Source: Candidatus Competibacter denitrificans Run_A_D11
GTDB taxonomy: Bacteria > Pseudomonadota > Gammaproteobacteria > Competibacterales > Competibacteraceae
Assembly (NCBI RefSeq): GCF_001051235.1
Contig: NZ_CBTJ020000036.1
Span: 1-44,529 of the forward strand
Direction of reading: 5' to 3'
Length of the DNA stretch: 44,529 bases
The first letter of the stretch is position 1, and every line of letters begins with the position of its first letter. This document shows positions 32,972 through 41,890 of the stretch, piece by piece. The position numbers and the translations under genes are program-made. A model generated the notes under the pieces. It was not told the DNA's origin, did no database searches, and saw nothing but the letters and a program-made list of their open reading frames with translations.

Positions 32972-32984
32972 CGGTCGTCACGCT

Positions 32985-33758
32985 GTGGAACTCGGTCTTG
33001 AGCTGACCACGATACTGCTGTTGGGTCTGGCCGCACTGCTGGCCGGTTTCATCGACGCGATTGCCGGTGGTGGCGGAATGCTGGTGATGCCCGCGTTACT
33101 GAGCATCGGGATGCCGCCGCATCTCGTGCTCGGCACCAACAAGCTGGTGGGCACCTTCGGCACATTCAGCGCCTCCCTGACCTTTATCCGCAAAGGTTTG
33201 TTCACGCCTGCGCTGTGGTGGGCGATGAGTTTCGGCACCTTCGTGGGGGCCTTGTGCGGCGCGCTGCTGATCTACCTGATGAGCGCGGGCGTTCTCAAAA
33301 AGCTGCTACCGCTGGCAATTCTCCTGGCGGCGGCCTATCTGGCCTGGCCACGCCGATCCACAGCCGAACCACTTGCTTCAGAATCTGCGCCAGTGCGCTC
33401 GGTGTCGCGCGGGGTCAAGCTGGCGACCGGCGGCCTGATTGGCTTTTACGATGGCTTTATCGGCCCTGGCACCGGCGCCTTCTGGATGGCGGCGGCCATG
33501 AAGCTCTTCAATCTGGATTTGGTTGCGGCGGCCGGGGTGGCGCGTTTTATGAATTTCATCAGCAACATCACCGCGTTGTTGACGTTCATGGCGCTAGGTA
33601 CGATTGATTACCCCATCGGCCTGACGATGGGAGTAACCTTGATGCTGGGGGCGTTTATCGGCGCGCATAGCGCCATCCGTTATGGTGCGCCCTTTATCCG
33701 GCCGGTTTTTCTCGGCGTGGTGCTACTGATGGCGGGACGACTGCTGTTGATGGGCTAA
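32985..33758 (+). CDS. TauE/SafE (TSUP) family membrane exporter, YfcA-like
   Basis: The 257-residue protein has about eight membrane helices and the TSUP internal duplication: AGFIDAIAGGGGMLVMPAL and GTNKLVGTFGTFSASL in the first half, GFYDGFIGPGTGAFW and FMNFISNITALLTF in the second. Family members move sulfite, sulfonates or related organic anions across the inner membrane; the substrate here is unknown. It starts with GTG 14 bp after otsB. Confidence 0.92.
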   Translation: MELGLELTTILLLGLAALLAGFIDAIAGGGGMLVMPALLSIGMPPHLVLGTNKLVGTFGTFSASLTFIRKGLFTPALWWAMSFGTFVGALCGALLIYLMSAGVLKKLLPLAILLAAAYLAWPRRSTAEPLASESAPVRSVSRGVKLATGGLIGFYDGFIGPGTGAFWMAAAMKLFNLDLVAAAGVARFMNFISNITALLTFMALGTIDYPIGLTMGVTLMLGAFIGAHSAIRYGAPFIRPVFLGVVLLMAGRLLLMG

Positions 33759-33825
33759 GCCCTGCATGGTGGCGCCAGAGGGAATTGAAAGCATCCGTGA
33801 CCACTCGGCTTAGCGACTGGCCCGA

Positions 33826-34227
33826 TCAGCGACCGCGCTTTGGCGGAATATAAATCTCGTTCTCGTTTTTTCTTCTCTTCTTGCGCTTCCGTTCCGGCCA
33901 GTCGCAACTACCACAATTGCAAACATCCGGCACCCAATCCCCCGGCGAATCACAAGGCAGATCGCAGCCGATGTCACAATCGCCACGCTGGCGGGGAAAG
34001 GGGTGGTGGCGAGTCGGCGTATGCCGTCGTTGCACCACACCGCAGAGCGTCAGACGTTGGCGCAGAATCGCAAGGCCGATCAGCCCGCCGTATCTGCGAA
34101 CCGCGCGATAGCCCAGCGTCGAGCAACTGGCATGAGCGGTATGAACATGATAAGCACAGCAGAAACCTTTATACGGCGACACATAGCGCTGGTAAGCGCG
34201 GATAGCGACCAGCACTAAGGAACGCAT
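33826..34227 (-). CDS. yidD: YidD-family membrane insertion factor with Cys-rich C-terminal extension
   Basis: About the first 65 residues match YidD: AIRAYQRYVSPYKGFCCAYH, the SCSTLGYRAVRRYG motif, and LRQRLTLC. YidD is an amphipathic membrane-associated protein that aids YidC-dependent insertion. The remaining 65 residues are unusual: a stretch with six Cys (DCDIGCDLPC and VCNCGSCDW), then a strongly basic tail (KRKKRRKNE). A typical YidD is about 70-90 residues. The usual rnpA/yidC neighbours are absent, so this is probably a second, specialised paralogue. Confidence 0.85.
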   Translation of the reverse strand: MRSLVLVAIRAYQRYVSPYKGFCCAYHVHTAHASCSTLGYRAVRRYGGLIGLAILRQRLTLCGVVQRRHTPTRHHPFPRQRGDCDIGCDLPCDSPGDWVPDVCNCGSCDWPERKRKKRRKNENEIYIPPKRGR

Positions 34228-34281
34228 AACAGCGTGAACTGACGAAGAAAAAGGCTTCTATCCCAACCCGCTTTCATCGAC

Positions 34282-34593
34282 TCAGCCCATTTTCAAACCG
34301 ACGAAAAATCCAGCGGCTCCGCCTACCCCAACTCCGCCAAGACCTGACAGGCTATTGACCAGAAACGAGCCAAAGCGATTGACGGCGCCGGTTCCTTGCT
34401 CCACCGCGTGAGTCAATTCGGCGCCGCTGATATGGATCACGCCGTAATAGCCCGCGACTAACAGCAGCACTATCGATAGTCCTAACAGAAACAGGCCAAT
34501 TTTCAGCGTCTTTTTCATGAAATAGCCGACGGCCATTCCCATCAAAAAAGGTGCGCCGACACTGACCAGTAAAAACGAACCGGTATCGTTCAT
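34282..34593 (-). CDS. FUN14 domain-like small membrane protein (103 aa)
   Basis: Two to three hydrophobic helices with the pattern PFLMGMAVGYFMKKTLKIGLFLLGL and a glycine-rich C-terminal helix (GLGGVGVGGAAGFFVGLKMG) match bacterial members of the FUN14 family, whose role is unknown. It is on the same strand as the preceding YceI gene but separated from it by a terminator. Confidence 0.75.
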   Translation of the reverse strand: MNDTGSFLLVSVGAPFLMGMAVGYFMKKTLKIGLFLLGLSIVLLLVAGYYGVIHISGAELTHAVEQGTGAVNRFGSFLVNSLSGLGGVGVGGAAGFFVGLKMG

Positions 34594-34728
34594 GGAATTT
34601 TCTCAATGCGCCCAGCGGGACGACTGTACATCTGAATATTATCCGCGCTCTAGGCCGCTTGCGCCATGTCGCCGTGCGCCGCTGAAAACGCCATCCTTGC
34701 TAAAGTGCTTCCGCTACGCCGCCAGCAT

Positions 34729-34759
34729 AAAAAAACAGCGCGGCTAGTACACGCGCTGT
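34729..34759 (-). terminator. rho-independent terminator after the YceI gene
   Basis: On the minus strand, ACAGCGCG (34752-34759) pairs with CGCGCTGT (34735-34742) around a 9-base loop and is followed by a run of seven T (34729-34735). It lies 20 bp after the stop of the YceI gene at 34779. Confidence 0.85.
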
Positions 34760-34778
34760 CTGTTCAATCCGCCGGTGA

Positions 34779-35342
34779 TTACGGCTTGAGGCGCAGCTTG
34801 AACTTGATTTGCACTTCGTTGGCTACCGTATCGGTATCGGCCCATTGGCCATCGCCGACATTGAAATCGAGGCGCTTGATCTCAAACTGTCCTTCCGCCA
34901 ATAAATCCGAGCCTTCGGTTTTCAGGGTCAACGGTGCGCTAATGTCTCGACTGACCCCTTTCAGCATCAACGTGCCATCCACCTGATAAGCGCCATTGTC
35001 CAGCTTGCGAAACTGCTTTGACTCAAAGGTAGCTTGCGGGAAATTCTCGGTATCAAACCAGCGCTTGCGTTTGACTTCCGTGGTTAAATCCGCCGCCGGC
35101 AGCGTCACGCTATTCATATCGATCACCACGCGCACCCGGCTTTTATCGATGGCCGCCGGATCAAGCGCGGCATCGGCCGTGAACGCTTGAAACTTGCCTT
35201 CTGCGGGCACCCCCATCTGTTTGCCGACAAAGGTGATGGCGCTTTGCTCCGGCACCAGCGCCTGGCCCGCTTGCGCCGCAGCGCCAAGCAGACCCAGGCT
35301 CAGCAAGACTGCTTGCAGCCACCAACCCCGTTTCATTGTCAT
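34779..35342 (-). CDS. YceI family periplasmic polyisoprenoid-binding protein (copy 1)
   Basis: A signal peptide (residues 1 to about 26, ending AAAQAGQA) precedes a lipocalin-like YceI barrel with ITFVGKQMGVPAEGKF, FDTENFPQATFES and GTLMLKGVSRDISAPL. YceI proteins bind isoprenoid quinones or other polyisoprenoids. Its ATG overlaps the stop of the cytochrome b561 gene (ATGA), the same arrangement as yceJ-yceI in E. coli. A terminator follows. Confidence 0.93.
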   Translation of the reverse strand: MTMKRGWWLQAVLLSLGLLGAAAQAGQALVPEQSAITFVGKQMGVPAEGKFQAFTADAALDPAAIDKSRVRVVIDMNSVTLPAADLTTEVKRKRWFDTENFPQATFESKQFRKLDNGAYQVDGTLMLKGVSRDISAPLTLKTEGSDLLAEGQFEIKRLDFNVGDGQWADTDTVANEVQIKFKLRLKP

Positions 35343-35896
35343 GCCTCACTCCTGGGTCTAAGCAACGGCAACATCCGCGCCAGCACCTGGTCGCGTTCGA
35401 TGAAATGATGCTTTAGCGCCGCGCCGACATGCCCGACGAAAGCCAGCACCAGCCCATAATTCAGCCATTCATGCAGGCTGCGCAACTGCGTCGCCAAGGC
35501 TTCATTGGGGCTAACCCAATCCGGCAGCGGCAGAATCCCCAAATACACCACCGGAAACCCCTTGGCCGAACTGAACAGCCAACCGCTGAGCGGAATGGCG
35601 AACATCAAACCATACAGCAGCAGGTGCAGGAGATGGGCGGCCTGTTGCTGCCAGACCGGAATCGAAGCCGGTAGCGCGGGCGCGGGATAGAGAAGCCGCC
35701 AAAGCAACCGCAGCGCCGCCAGTCCGAGGATGGTGATACCCAGCCATTTATGCCAGGAAATCCAGCGCAGCTTCTGCGGGCTGGTTTCCATGTTGGCCAC
35801 AGTCCAACCCAGAGCAAATCCGGCGATGATCAACCCCGCCATCAGCCAATGCAGGGCAATGGCCAGCGGGGTGTATTGAGTAGCGTTCTGATTCAT
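35339..35896 (-). CDS. cytochrome b561 (YceJ-like)
   Basis: The 185-residue protein has four membrane helices with histidines placed as haem b ligands (His16 in LAIALHWLMAG, one in SWHKWLG, two in LRSLHEWLNYG and FVGHVGAALKHH). Cytochromes b561 of this type pass electrons between the quinone pool and periplasmic acceptors. I chose the ATG at 35894-35896 (MNQNATQYTPL); a longer frame adds an unrelated basic leader. It is coupled by ATGA to the downstream YceI gene. Confidence 0.92.
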   Translation of the reverse strand: MNQNATQYTPLAIALHWLMAGLIIAGFALGWTVANMETSPQKLRWISWHKWLGITILGLAALRLLWRLLYPAPALPASIPVWQQQAAHLLHLLLYGLMFAIPLSGWLFSSAKGFPVVYLGILPLPDWVSPNEALATQLRSLHEWLNYGLVLAFVGHVGAALKHHFIERDQVLARMLPLLRPRSEA

Positions 35897-35972
35897 GACG
35901 ATAGCATCCAAGAGGCCCTGAAAACCGCTGTTCCCCTGCCCTGGCCGAGCGAGGCGCAGCGGCTGTTTGCCC

Positions 35973-36563
35973 TTAGCCTTCGCGGGCCGCTTCAATTGAA
36001 ATAAACAGCTTCACCTCATCGCCGACCGCGCCCTGATAGCCGGTCATGCCAAAGTCGCTGCGCTTGAGGGTGGTAGCGGCATCGCCCGCACAATACGGCT
36101 TCTTGGCCATCGGATGTTCACCGCATTTGAACTGGCTCATGGTCAAGGTGACTGGCTTGGTAACGCCATGCAAGGTTAATTGGCCGTGGACTTTAGCCAC
36201 TTTCTCGCCGTCAAAATCGAATTTATCCGCCTTAAAGCTGATGGTCGGGTACTTCTCGACATCCAGAAAATCTTCGCTTCGCACATGACGGTCGCGCTTT
36301 TCAAAGCTGGTATCCAGCGAGGCGGCGTCAATCAGAATCTCGGCCGAACCGGTTTTGGCCGCGAAATCCACCGTCACCGCGCCGCTGGTCTTGCTGAACA
36401 AGCCGCGCGTGGTTGACCAGCCCAGATGGGTGATTTCAAAGTATGGATAGGTATGGGAATTGTCGATGAGGTATTTCTCAGGGGCGGCCTGCGCGGTCGA
36501 TAGCCAACCCAGGCTTAAACCGGCGACTAACAGGGCGCTGCTCAGTAACGGTTGGGTTTTCAT
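35973..36563 (-). CDS. YceI family periplasmic polyisoprenoid-binding protein (copy 2)
   Basis: After a signal peptide ending TAQA (about residue 26) comes the YceI fold: DNSHTYPYFEITHLGWS, RSEDFLDVEKYPTISF and GQLTLHGVTKPVTLTM. It is closer to the classic YceI protein than copy 1. The segment CGEHPMAKKPYCAGDA contains two Cys that might form a disulfide. A good AAGGAA ribosome site precedes the ATG. It is 76 bp ahead of the cytochrome b561 gene on the same strand, which makes a YceI-b561-YceI set. Confidence 0.94.
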   Translation of the reverse strand: MKTQPLLSSALLVAGLSLGWLSTAQAAPEKYLIDNSHTYPYFEITHLGWSTTRGLFSKTSGAVTVDFAAKTGSAEILIDAASLDTSFEKRDRHVRSEDFLDVEKYPTISFKADKFDFDGEKVAKVHGQLTLHGVTKPVTLTMSQFKCGEHPMAKKPYCAGDAATTLKRSDFGMTGYQGAVGDEVKLFISIEAAREG

Positions 36564-36612
36564 GAGCCGTTCCTTTCAGAGTGGATTGCATTGCGAGAGA
36601 GTGCGGAATCGA

Positions 36613-37197
36613 TCAATCGGCGGTTGCACGCCACCGCTGAGCTACTTCAGCCACCCGTTTACCAAAGGCGTTGGCGGTTGCCAAATCACCGGGCAACGGC
36701 CCTTGTTCAGGACTGGCATCCGCAGGCGATTGGGCCATTAACCCGGCAAATGAGCCAAGATAATTGGGATCATTGCGCTGGGCCGCTTTGGTATTCGAGG
36801 GCAACATACCCAAACCGACCCACAGCATGGAATGCTGCATGGCCAGGGTAAACAGATAGTGCAAAGTGGACAGCTTATCGCCGTTCATGGACGCTGAATT
36901 GGTGAATCCGGCCGCCAATTTGTCTTTCCACACCTGACTAAACCACGGCTTACTTGAGGCATCGGCAAACTTTTTAAACTGCCACGACACGGAACCCATA
37001 TAGGTGGGGCTGCCGAAAATAATGCAGTCCGCCGCCGCCAAGGTATCCCAGGCCCCGTCCGGTACATTGCCTTCGGCATCTATCGCCAGCAGCTCGGTTT
37101 GCGTTCCGGCAACCCCTTGTACGCCCGCATGGACTGCCTCGGCCTGTTTCCTGGTATGGCCGTAACCACTGTGATAAACGATGATGACTCTAGCCAT
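36613..37197 (-). CDS. flavodoxin/WrbA-like NADPH-dependent FMN reductase (194 aa)
   Basis: The FMN phosphate-binding loop is YHSGYGHTRKQA near the N-terminus, and the isoalloxazine-contacting loop is FGSPTYMGSVSWQFK. Residues GFTNSASMNGDK and the C-terminal FGKRVAEVAQRW agree with the WrbA/flavodoxin-like quinone reductase group. It probably reduces quinones or other small acceptors with NAD(P)H. The ATG at 37195-37197 has an AGGAG site 8 bases upstream. It is divergent from a LysR regulator, a common layout for a regulator and its target. Confidence 0.88.
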   Translation of the reverse strand: MARVIIVYHSGYGHTRKQAEAVHAGVQGVAGTQTELLAIDAEGNVPDGAWDTLAAADCIIFGSPTYMGSVSWQFKKFADASSKPWFSQVWKDKLAAGFTNSASMNGDKLSTLHYLFTLAMQHSMLWVGLGMLPSNTKAAQRNDPNYLGSFAGLMAQSPADASPEQGPLPGDLATANAFGKRVAEVAQRWRATAD

Positions 37198-37270
37198 CAC
37201 AAGCTCTCCTGGGAAATGTGCTAACGATTGTCGCTAAGCAGGATGTGCTTTAGCATAGCTTCTGCATGAA

Positions 37271-37288
37271 TACCCATGAAGTACCCAT
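37271..37288. promoter_or_regulatory. candidate operator: TACCCAT direct repeat, 11-bp period
   Basis: The 128-bp gap between the flavodoxin-like gene and the LysR gene contains TACCCAT at 37271-37277 and again at 37282-37288, one helical turn apart. This is a plausible binding site for the adjacent regulator, although LysR proteins more often use T-N11-A dyads. No other evidence supports it. Confidence 0.35.
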
Positions 37289-37325
37289 TTTGCGTTATTA
37301 AATCTGCAAAAAAGCACATACAGAC

Positions 37326-38246
37326 ATGGACTGGGATGACTACCGTTACTTTCTGGCTATAGAGCAAGCAGGCTCGGTGCTGGCGGCAGCCAAGCGGCTG
37401 GGGGTCAACCACACCACGGTGCTGCGACGCATCGCCAGTCTGGAAAAACGGCTTGGCGTGCGGCTGTTTGAACGCTTGCGCACCGGCTATACCCCCACCG
37501 CAGCGGGCGAGGAATTACGGGAGGTCATCGGTCGGGTACAGCAACTGCTGATTGATGCCGAACATCAACTGGCGGGCAAGGATTTGCAATTGTCCGGCAT
37601 CGTGCGTATCGCCACCACCGATACCTTATCGTCGAGCTTATTGCTGCCGCATCTCGGCGCTTTTCGGCGCTTGCATCCGCGCATTCAGCTCCAGGTGGTC
37701 AGCTCTCACCAGATGGTCAATCTGACCCACCGGGAAGCCGATGTGGCGATCCGCGCCACTAACCATCCCCCGGATAACCTGCTCGGTCGCAAGATCGGCG
37801 TGGTGCGTTCCGCCGTGTACGGCGCCGCGCAGTATCTCGACCAACAGGGCTATGACCCCACCTTTAGCGGCCATGATTGGATCGGTTTGGATGAAACCCT
37901 GGCGCATCTGCCGGAATATCGCTGGCTGGAGCAGCAGATCGCGCCTGAACGGGTGGTCCTGCGCTTAAGCAATTTGTTGCACAAGCTGGAGGCGGTCAAG
38001 GCCGGGCACGGGGTCGCGCCGCTGTTTTGCTTTTTGGCCGAACCAGAACCGCAGCTCATTCGCTTGACCGAACCGGAACCGCTATTCGATACCGCGATTT
38101 GGCTGTTGAGCCATCCTAACTTGCGGCAGGTGGCGCGGGTACGGGCCTTTATGGAATTCATCAGCCAATGCGCCAAGGCGGAGCCGCTGTTACAAGGCGG
38201 GCTGCTTAAGCCCATTGGCTCTAAAAAATCGGCTGCCCAGCCCTGA
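37326..38246 (+). CDS. LysR-family transcriptional regulator
   Basis: The winged helix-turn-helix lies in residues 1-60 (FLAIEQAGSVLAAAKRLGVN and then TTVLRRIASLEKRLGVRLFERL). The co-inducer domain follows (GIVRIATTDTLSSSLLLPHL and later READVAIRATNHP). The 306-residue length is typical. Being divergent from the flavodoxin-like gene, it may regulate that gene and the YceI-b561-YceI set behind it. The effector is unknown. Confidence 0.94.
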   Translation: MDWDDYRYFLAIEQAGSVLAAAKRLGVNHTTVLRRIASLEKRLGVRLFERLRTGYTPTAAGEELREVIGRVQQLLIDAEHQLAGKDLQLSGIVRIATTDTLSSSLLLPHLGAFRRLHPRIQLQVVSSHQMVNLTHREADVAIRATNHPPDNLLGRKIGVVRSAVYGAAQYLDQQGYDPTFSGHDWIGLDETLAHLPEYRWLEQQIAPERVVLRLSNLLHKLEAVKAGHGVAPLFCFLAEPEPQLIRLTEPEPLFDTAIWLLSHPNLRQVARVRAFMEFISQCAKAEPLLQGGLLKPIGSKKSAAQP

Positions 38247-38337
38247 ACAGCGCACGATAAAGTGCCTTAATTCCACCGGAAACATGCTCCTAAAAACGCT
38301 ATCGTCAGAATCCAAGGCTATACTTTTGGGCTGAAAT

Positions 38338-38362
38338 GGCTTGGTTCAGGAACCGCCAAGCC
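38338..38362. promoter_or_regulatory. hairpin in the leader region before frdA
   Basis: GGCTTGG (38338-38344) and CCAAGCC (38356-38362) are perfect inverted repeats around an 11-base loop that has its own TTC/GAA pairing. No T-run follows, so it is not a standard terminator. It could be a protein-binding site or part of the frd leader. Confidence 0.35.
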
Positions 38363-38481
38363 GGACTGCCACCGCAACCGAATGCTGTCTATCACGGCTT
38401 GGAATGGTACATTGGGGTTCTAAAGGCCATGCCAACCACTTTTGATCACTTCAACACGCTTACTATTGAGGAGCGGATGTA

Positions 38482-40242
38482 ATGGAGATAATCCAAACTG
38501 ACATCGCAATCGTCGGTGCGGGAGGAGCGGGGCTGCGCGCCGCTATCGCACTTGCGGAGGCCGATCCGAAGCTTCGCATCGCCTTGATCTCCAAGGTCTA
38601 CCCGATGCGCAGCCATACCTGCGCGGCGGAAGGCGGGGCCGCTGGCGTCATCAAATCCGACGACAGCCTTGATCTGCACTTTGGCGATACCGTGGGTGGC
38701 GGCGACTGGTTGTGCGATCAGAATGCCGTCGAATACTTCATTAACGAAGCGCCCAAGGAGTTGATGCAACTGGAGCATTGGGGTTGTCCGTGGAGCCGCG
38801 AGCCGGATGGCTCGGTGGCGGTGCGGCCCTTCGGTGGCATGAAAATCAAGCGCACCTGGTTTGCCGCTGATAAATCCGGTTTCCATATTCTGCATACCCT
38901 GTTTCAAACCTCGCTCAAGTATCCGAGCATCCAGCGCTTCGATGAGTATTACGCCACCGATCTGCTGGTCGATGACGGGCGCTGTCAGGGCTTGACCGCG
39001 CTGGAAATCCGCAGCGGTGAGATGAGGCAATTTCAGGCCAAGGCGGTGATCATCGCCGCCGGTGGCGCGGGCAAGATGTTCCCCTTCACCACCAACGGCG
39101 CGATCAAGACCGGCGACGGCATGGCGCTGGCCTATCGCGCCGGGGTGCCGCTCAAAGACATGGAGTTCGTGCAATATCATCCGACCGGACTGCCCAACAA
39201 CGGCATTCTGCTGACCGAGGGTTGTCGCGGCGAAGGCGGCATTCTGGTCAACAAGGACGGCCGGCGCTATTTGCAGGATTACGGCATGGGACCGGAAACG
39301 CCGGTCGGCCAGCCGGTGCTGAAAACCATGGAACTCGGCCCGCGCGACCGCCTGAGCCAATCGTTCTGGCACGAACAGCGCAAGGGCAACACCGTCTCGA
39401 CCCCGTGGGGCGATTGCGTGTTGCTGGACATGCGCCACCTGGGTGAGAAGAAGATCAACGAGCGCCTGCCGCTGGTGCGCGATCTGTGCATTAGCTACCT
39501 CAACATGGACCCGGTGAAAGAGCCGATCCCGATCCGGCCGGTGGTGCATTACTGCATGGGCGGCATCCATACCGACATCAAGGCAGCGACGCCGGTGCCG
39601 GGCTTGTTCGCGGCGGGCGAATGCGCCTGCGTCAGCATCAACGGCGCCAACCGGCTCGGCTCCAACTCCTTGACCGAACTGCTGGTGTTCGGACGGCGGG
39701 CGGCGTTGAGCGCCATTGAGCACATTCAATCCGGCTTGTCGAACAGCAATGACGGTGCGCTGGCGGCCCAGGCCAAGAACTCGGAAGACCGCATTCGCGC
39801 CCTGTTCGACAAACGCGACGGCACGGAAACCGTGGCCGGACTGCGCAAGGAAATGATGGCGACGATGGAAGAAAATGCCGGTATTTACCGTACCGGTGAG
39901 GAATTGGCGCGCGCCTGTGAGAAGGTCTCTGAACTGCGCCAGCGCTACGCCAATCTGGCGCTGACCGATAAGAGCAAGGTGTTCAACACCGACCTGATGC
40001 AGGCGCTGGAGTTGAATTCCATGCTTGATTGCGCCGAAGCGGTGGCGGTCGGGGCGCGGGATCGCAAGGAATCGCGCGGCGCGCACCAGCGGCTCGATTT
40101 CACCGCGCGGGATGACCAGAATTTCCTCAAGCATACCCTGACCTACTATCATCCCAAGGAGCCGCCGCGCGTCGAGTATCTCGATGTGGTGATCACCAAG
40201 TCGCAGCCCGGGGTCCGCGATTACTCAGGAGCCAAGAAATGA
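38482..40242 (+). CDS. frdA: fumarate reductase flavoprotein subunit FrdA
   Basis: The 586-residue protein follows E. coli FrdA closely. The FAD-binding GAGGAGLRA is at residues 12-20 and the histidine for covalent FAD is His45 in [12 protein letters not shown]. Active-site segments are [24 protein letters not shown] and [18 protein letters not shown] and [11 protein letters not shown] are also present. It reduces fumarate to succinate on the cytoplasmic side. The GAGGAG site 8 bases before the ATG is strong. It overlaps frdB by ATGA. FrdA is preferred over SdhA because the next genes are frdB, frdC and frdD in E. coli order. Confidence 0.97.
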   Translation: MEIIQTDIAIVGAGGAGLRAAIALAEADPKLRIALISKVYPMRSHTCAAEGGAAGVIKSDDSLDLHFGDTVGGGDWLCDQNAVEYFINEAPKELMQLEHWGCPWSREPDGSVAVRPFGGMKIKRTWFAADKSGFHILHTLFQTSLKYPSIQRFDEYYATDLLVDDGRCQGLTALEIRSGEMRQFQAKAVIIAAGGAGKMFPFTTNGAIKTGDGMALAYRAGVPLKDMEFVQYHPTGLPNNGILLTEGCRGEGGILVNKDGRRYLQDYGMGPETPVGQPVLKTMELGPRDRLSQSFWHEQRKGNTVSTPWGDCVLLDMRHLGEKKINERLPLVRDLCISYLNMDPVKEPIPIRPVVHYCMGGIHTDIKAATPVPGLFAAGECACVSINGANRLGSNSLTELLVFGRRAALSAIEHIQSGLSNSNDGALAAQAKNSEDRIRALFDKRDGTETVAGLRKEMMATMEENAGIYRTGEELARACEKVSELRQRYANLALTDKSKVFNTDLMQALELNSMLDCAEAVAVGARDRKESRGAHQRLDFTARDDQNFLKHTLTYYHPKEPPRVEYLDVVITKSQPGVRDYSGAKK

Positions 40243-40985
40243 GCGAAGAACGCCAAATCCAATTGGAAGTGCTCCGCTACAACCCGGAGACCGACCTTGA
40301 GCCGCGGTTTCAGACCTATAGCGTTCCTTGTGTGAACGAATGGGTGGTGCTCGATGCGCTCAATTACGTCAAGGAAAATCTGGACCCGACGCTGAGCTAT
40401 CGCTGGTCGTGCCACATGGCGGTCTGCGGCAGTTGCGGTTACATGATCAACGGCGAACCCAAACTCGGCTGTAAGGCGTTCATTCACGAGTACGGCGATC
40501 ACATCCGGGTCGAACCGCTGGCGCATTTCCCCATCGAGCGGGATTTGGTCACGGTGGTGGAGGATTTCATTACCAAATTCTCCAGCGTCAAACCCTATCT
40601 GATTCCCAAGGAAGACAAGCCGATCAGCGCCGGTGAATTCAAGCAAACGCCAGCGCAGTTGATGAAGTTCAAGCAGTACACGCTGTGCATCAACTGCATG
40701 TTGTGCTACGCCGCGTGCCCGCAATACGGTTTGGTGCCGGAATTCCTCGGCCCGGCGGCGATCTCGATGGCGCATCGCTACAACCAGGACTCGCGCGATG
40801 GTGGCCGCGATCAGCGGCAAGAAGTAATCGCCTCGCACGAAGGTGTTTGGGAATGTTCCTTCGTCGGCGCTTGCTCGGAAGTGTGTCCCAAGCATGTCGA
40901 TCCCGCCGGTGCGCTCCAGCAAGTCAAGGTGGCCAGCACCATCGACTGGTACAAAGAGCACTTGATGCCGTGGAGTAAAAAATGA
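40239..40985 (+). CDS. frdB: fumarate reductase iron-sulfur subunit FrdB
   Basis: The 248 residues carry three clusters' ligands: Cys58, 63, 66 and 78 for [2Fe-2S]; Cys150, 153, 156 and 160 ([11 protein letters not shown]); and Cys206, 212 and 216 ([11 protein letters not shown]), which share the [4Fe-4S] and [3Fe-4S] clusters in the usual manner. It passes electrons from quinol in the membrane to the flavin of FrdA. The start overlaps the frdA stop and the end overlaps the frdC start, both by ATGA. Confidence 0.97.
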   Translation: MSEERQIQLEVLRYNPETDLEPRFQTYSVPCVNEWVVLDALNYVKENLDPTLSYRWSCHMAVCGSCGYMINGEPKLGCKAFIHEYGDHIRVEPLAHFPIERDLVTVVEDFITKFSSVKPYLIPKEDKPISAGEFKQTPAQLMKFKQYTLCINCMLCYAACPQYGLVPEFLGPAAISMAHRYNQDSRDGGRDQRQEVIASHEGVWECSFVGACSEVCPKHVDPAGALQQVKVASTIDWYKEHLMPWSKK

Positions 40986-41368
40986 GCAGCAAACCGTATA
41001 TCCGCGAAATCCCTAAATCGAGCTGGTTCTTCCGCCAGCCGCGCTACATGCGCTACATGGCGCGCGAAGTCACCTCCTTTTTCATCGGTGCTTTCACGCT
41101 GCTGCTGGTGGTTGGGCTGAAAAGGCTGGCGCAAGGGCCAGACGCCTTTCAAAGTTTTCTGGACGCTCTGCGCGGCCCATTGGGCGTGTTGTTCTGTCTG
41201 GTGGCGCTGGTGGCGGCCATTTATCACAGCACCTCGTGGTTTAACGTCACACCGCAGGCCATGCCGATTCAGCGCGGTGAGGAATTTGTGCCTGGCAAAC
41301 TGATCGTTGGCGCCCACTATGCGATCTGGGCCGTCGTGTCGCTTATCGTGCTGATTATGGGGATCTAA
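40982..41368 (+). CDS. frdC: fumarate reductase membrane anchor FrdC
   Basis: The protein has 128 residues and three membrane helices. The segment MAREVTSFFIGAF aligns with the E. coli region that carries the quinone-site glutamate (REGTAV), and IYHSTSWFNVTPQA with LLHTKTWFELAPKA. Together with FrdD it holds the FrdAB head on the inner membrane and forms the quinol site. It is coupled to frdB by ATGA and has a 2-bp gap to frdD. Confidence 0.94.
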   Translation: MSSKPYIREIPKSSWFFRQPRYMRYMAREVTSFFIGAFTLLLVVGLKRLAQGPDAFQSFLDALRGPLGVLFCLVALVAAIYHSTSWFNVTPQAMPIQRGEEFVPGKLIVGAHYAIWAVVSLIVLIMGI

Positions 41369-41370
41369 TC

Positions 41371-41715
41371 ATGGCTAAATCCAACAAACCCATCGTGTGG
41401 GGGCTGTTCGCGGCCGGTGGCACGGTCACGGCGTTTATTACCCCGGTGCTGGTGCTGCTGACTTTGTTTGCCGCGATGCGTTTCGCGCCGAGCCTGTTCA
41501 CCTATGAAAGCATCCATGCTTTCGCTGCCAACTGGCTGGGCAAACTGATCATTTTTGGCGTGATCACCCTGTCGCTATGGCACGCGGCGCACCGCTTCCG
41601 TATCACCGCATTCGATTTCGGCATCCGCGCCGATCTGGTGGTGGCGACGATCCTTTACATCATCGCCGCGCTCGGTACCATATCAACCTTTTTCTCACTG
41701 CTGTCGATTCATTGA
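41371..41715 (+). CDS. frdD: fumarate reductase membrane anchor FrdD
   Basis: The protein has 114 residues and three helices. The N-terminal KPIVWGLFAAGGTVTAFITP parallels the VFWGLFGAGG start of E. coli FrdD, and LSLWHAAHRFRI parallels LPLWCGLHRMHH. It completes the frdABCD operon. The presence of separate C and D anchors of this type, without obvious haem-ligand histidines, distinguishes the enzyme from succinate dehydrogenase. A hairpin terminator follows 71 bp later. Confidence 0.93.
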   Translation: MAKSNKPIVWGLFAAGGTVTAFITPVLVLLTLFAAMRFAPSLFTYESIHAFAANWLGKLIIFGVITLSLWHAAHRFRITAFDFGIRADLVVATILYIIAALGTISTFFSLLSIH

Positions 41716-41786
41716 TCGATTATAGGAACCTTGCTTTCCTGATTGATCATTCAGCTTGATACCGTGTTATCACCCCGTTCCCTGCT

Positions 41787-41806
41787 CCCGCAGGGGCGGG
41801 TTTTTT
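41787..41806 (+). terminator. rho-independent terminator of frdABCD
   Basis: CCCGC (41787-41791) and GCGGG (41796-41800) form a short GC stem with a 4-base loop, followed directly by six T. It lies between frdD and rquA, so rquA probably has its own promoter or depends on read-through. Confidence 0.8.
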
Positions 41807-41890
41807 GGTTGTATGCAGCCAGTTATTTGGTTTTAATGCGTGTTGTCAATCAGTCGGCCCTAGCGCCTCCGTTTTTTAAGGAAGATTTCC

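Noticed and set aside
38442..38454. FNR-like box (TTGAT-N3-TTCAA) before frdA
   Set aside because: The consensus needs four spacer bases and ATCAA; this is one base short and sits very close to the start codon.
38446..40152. 568-codon open frame antisense to frdA
   Set aside because: It is a GC-bias shadow of frdA with Arg/His/Gln-rich, non-protein-like composition; frdA is certain.
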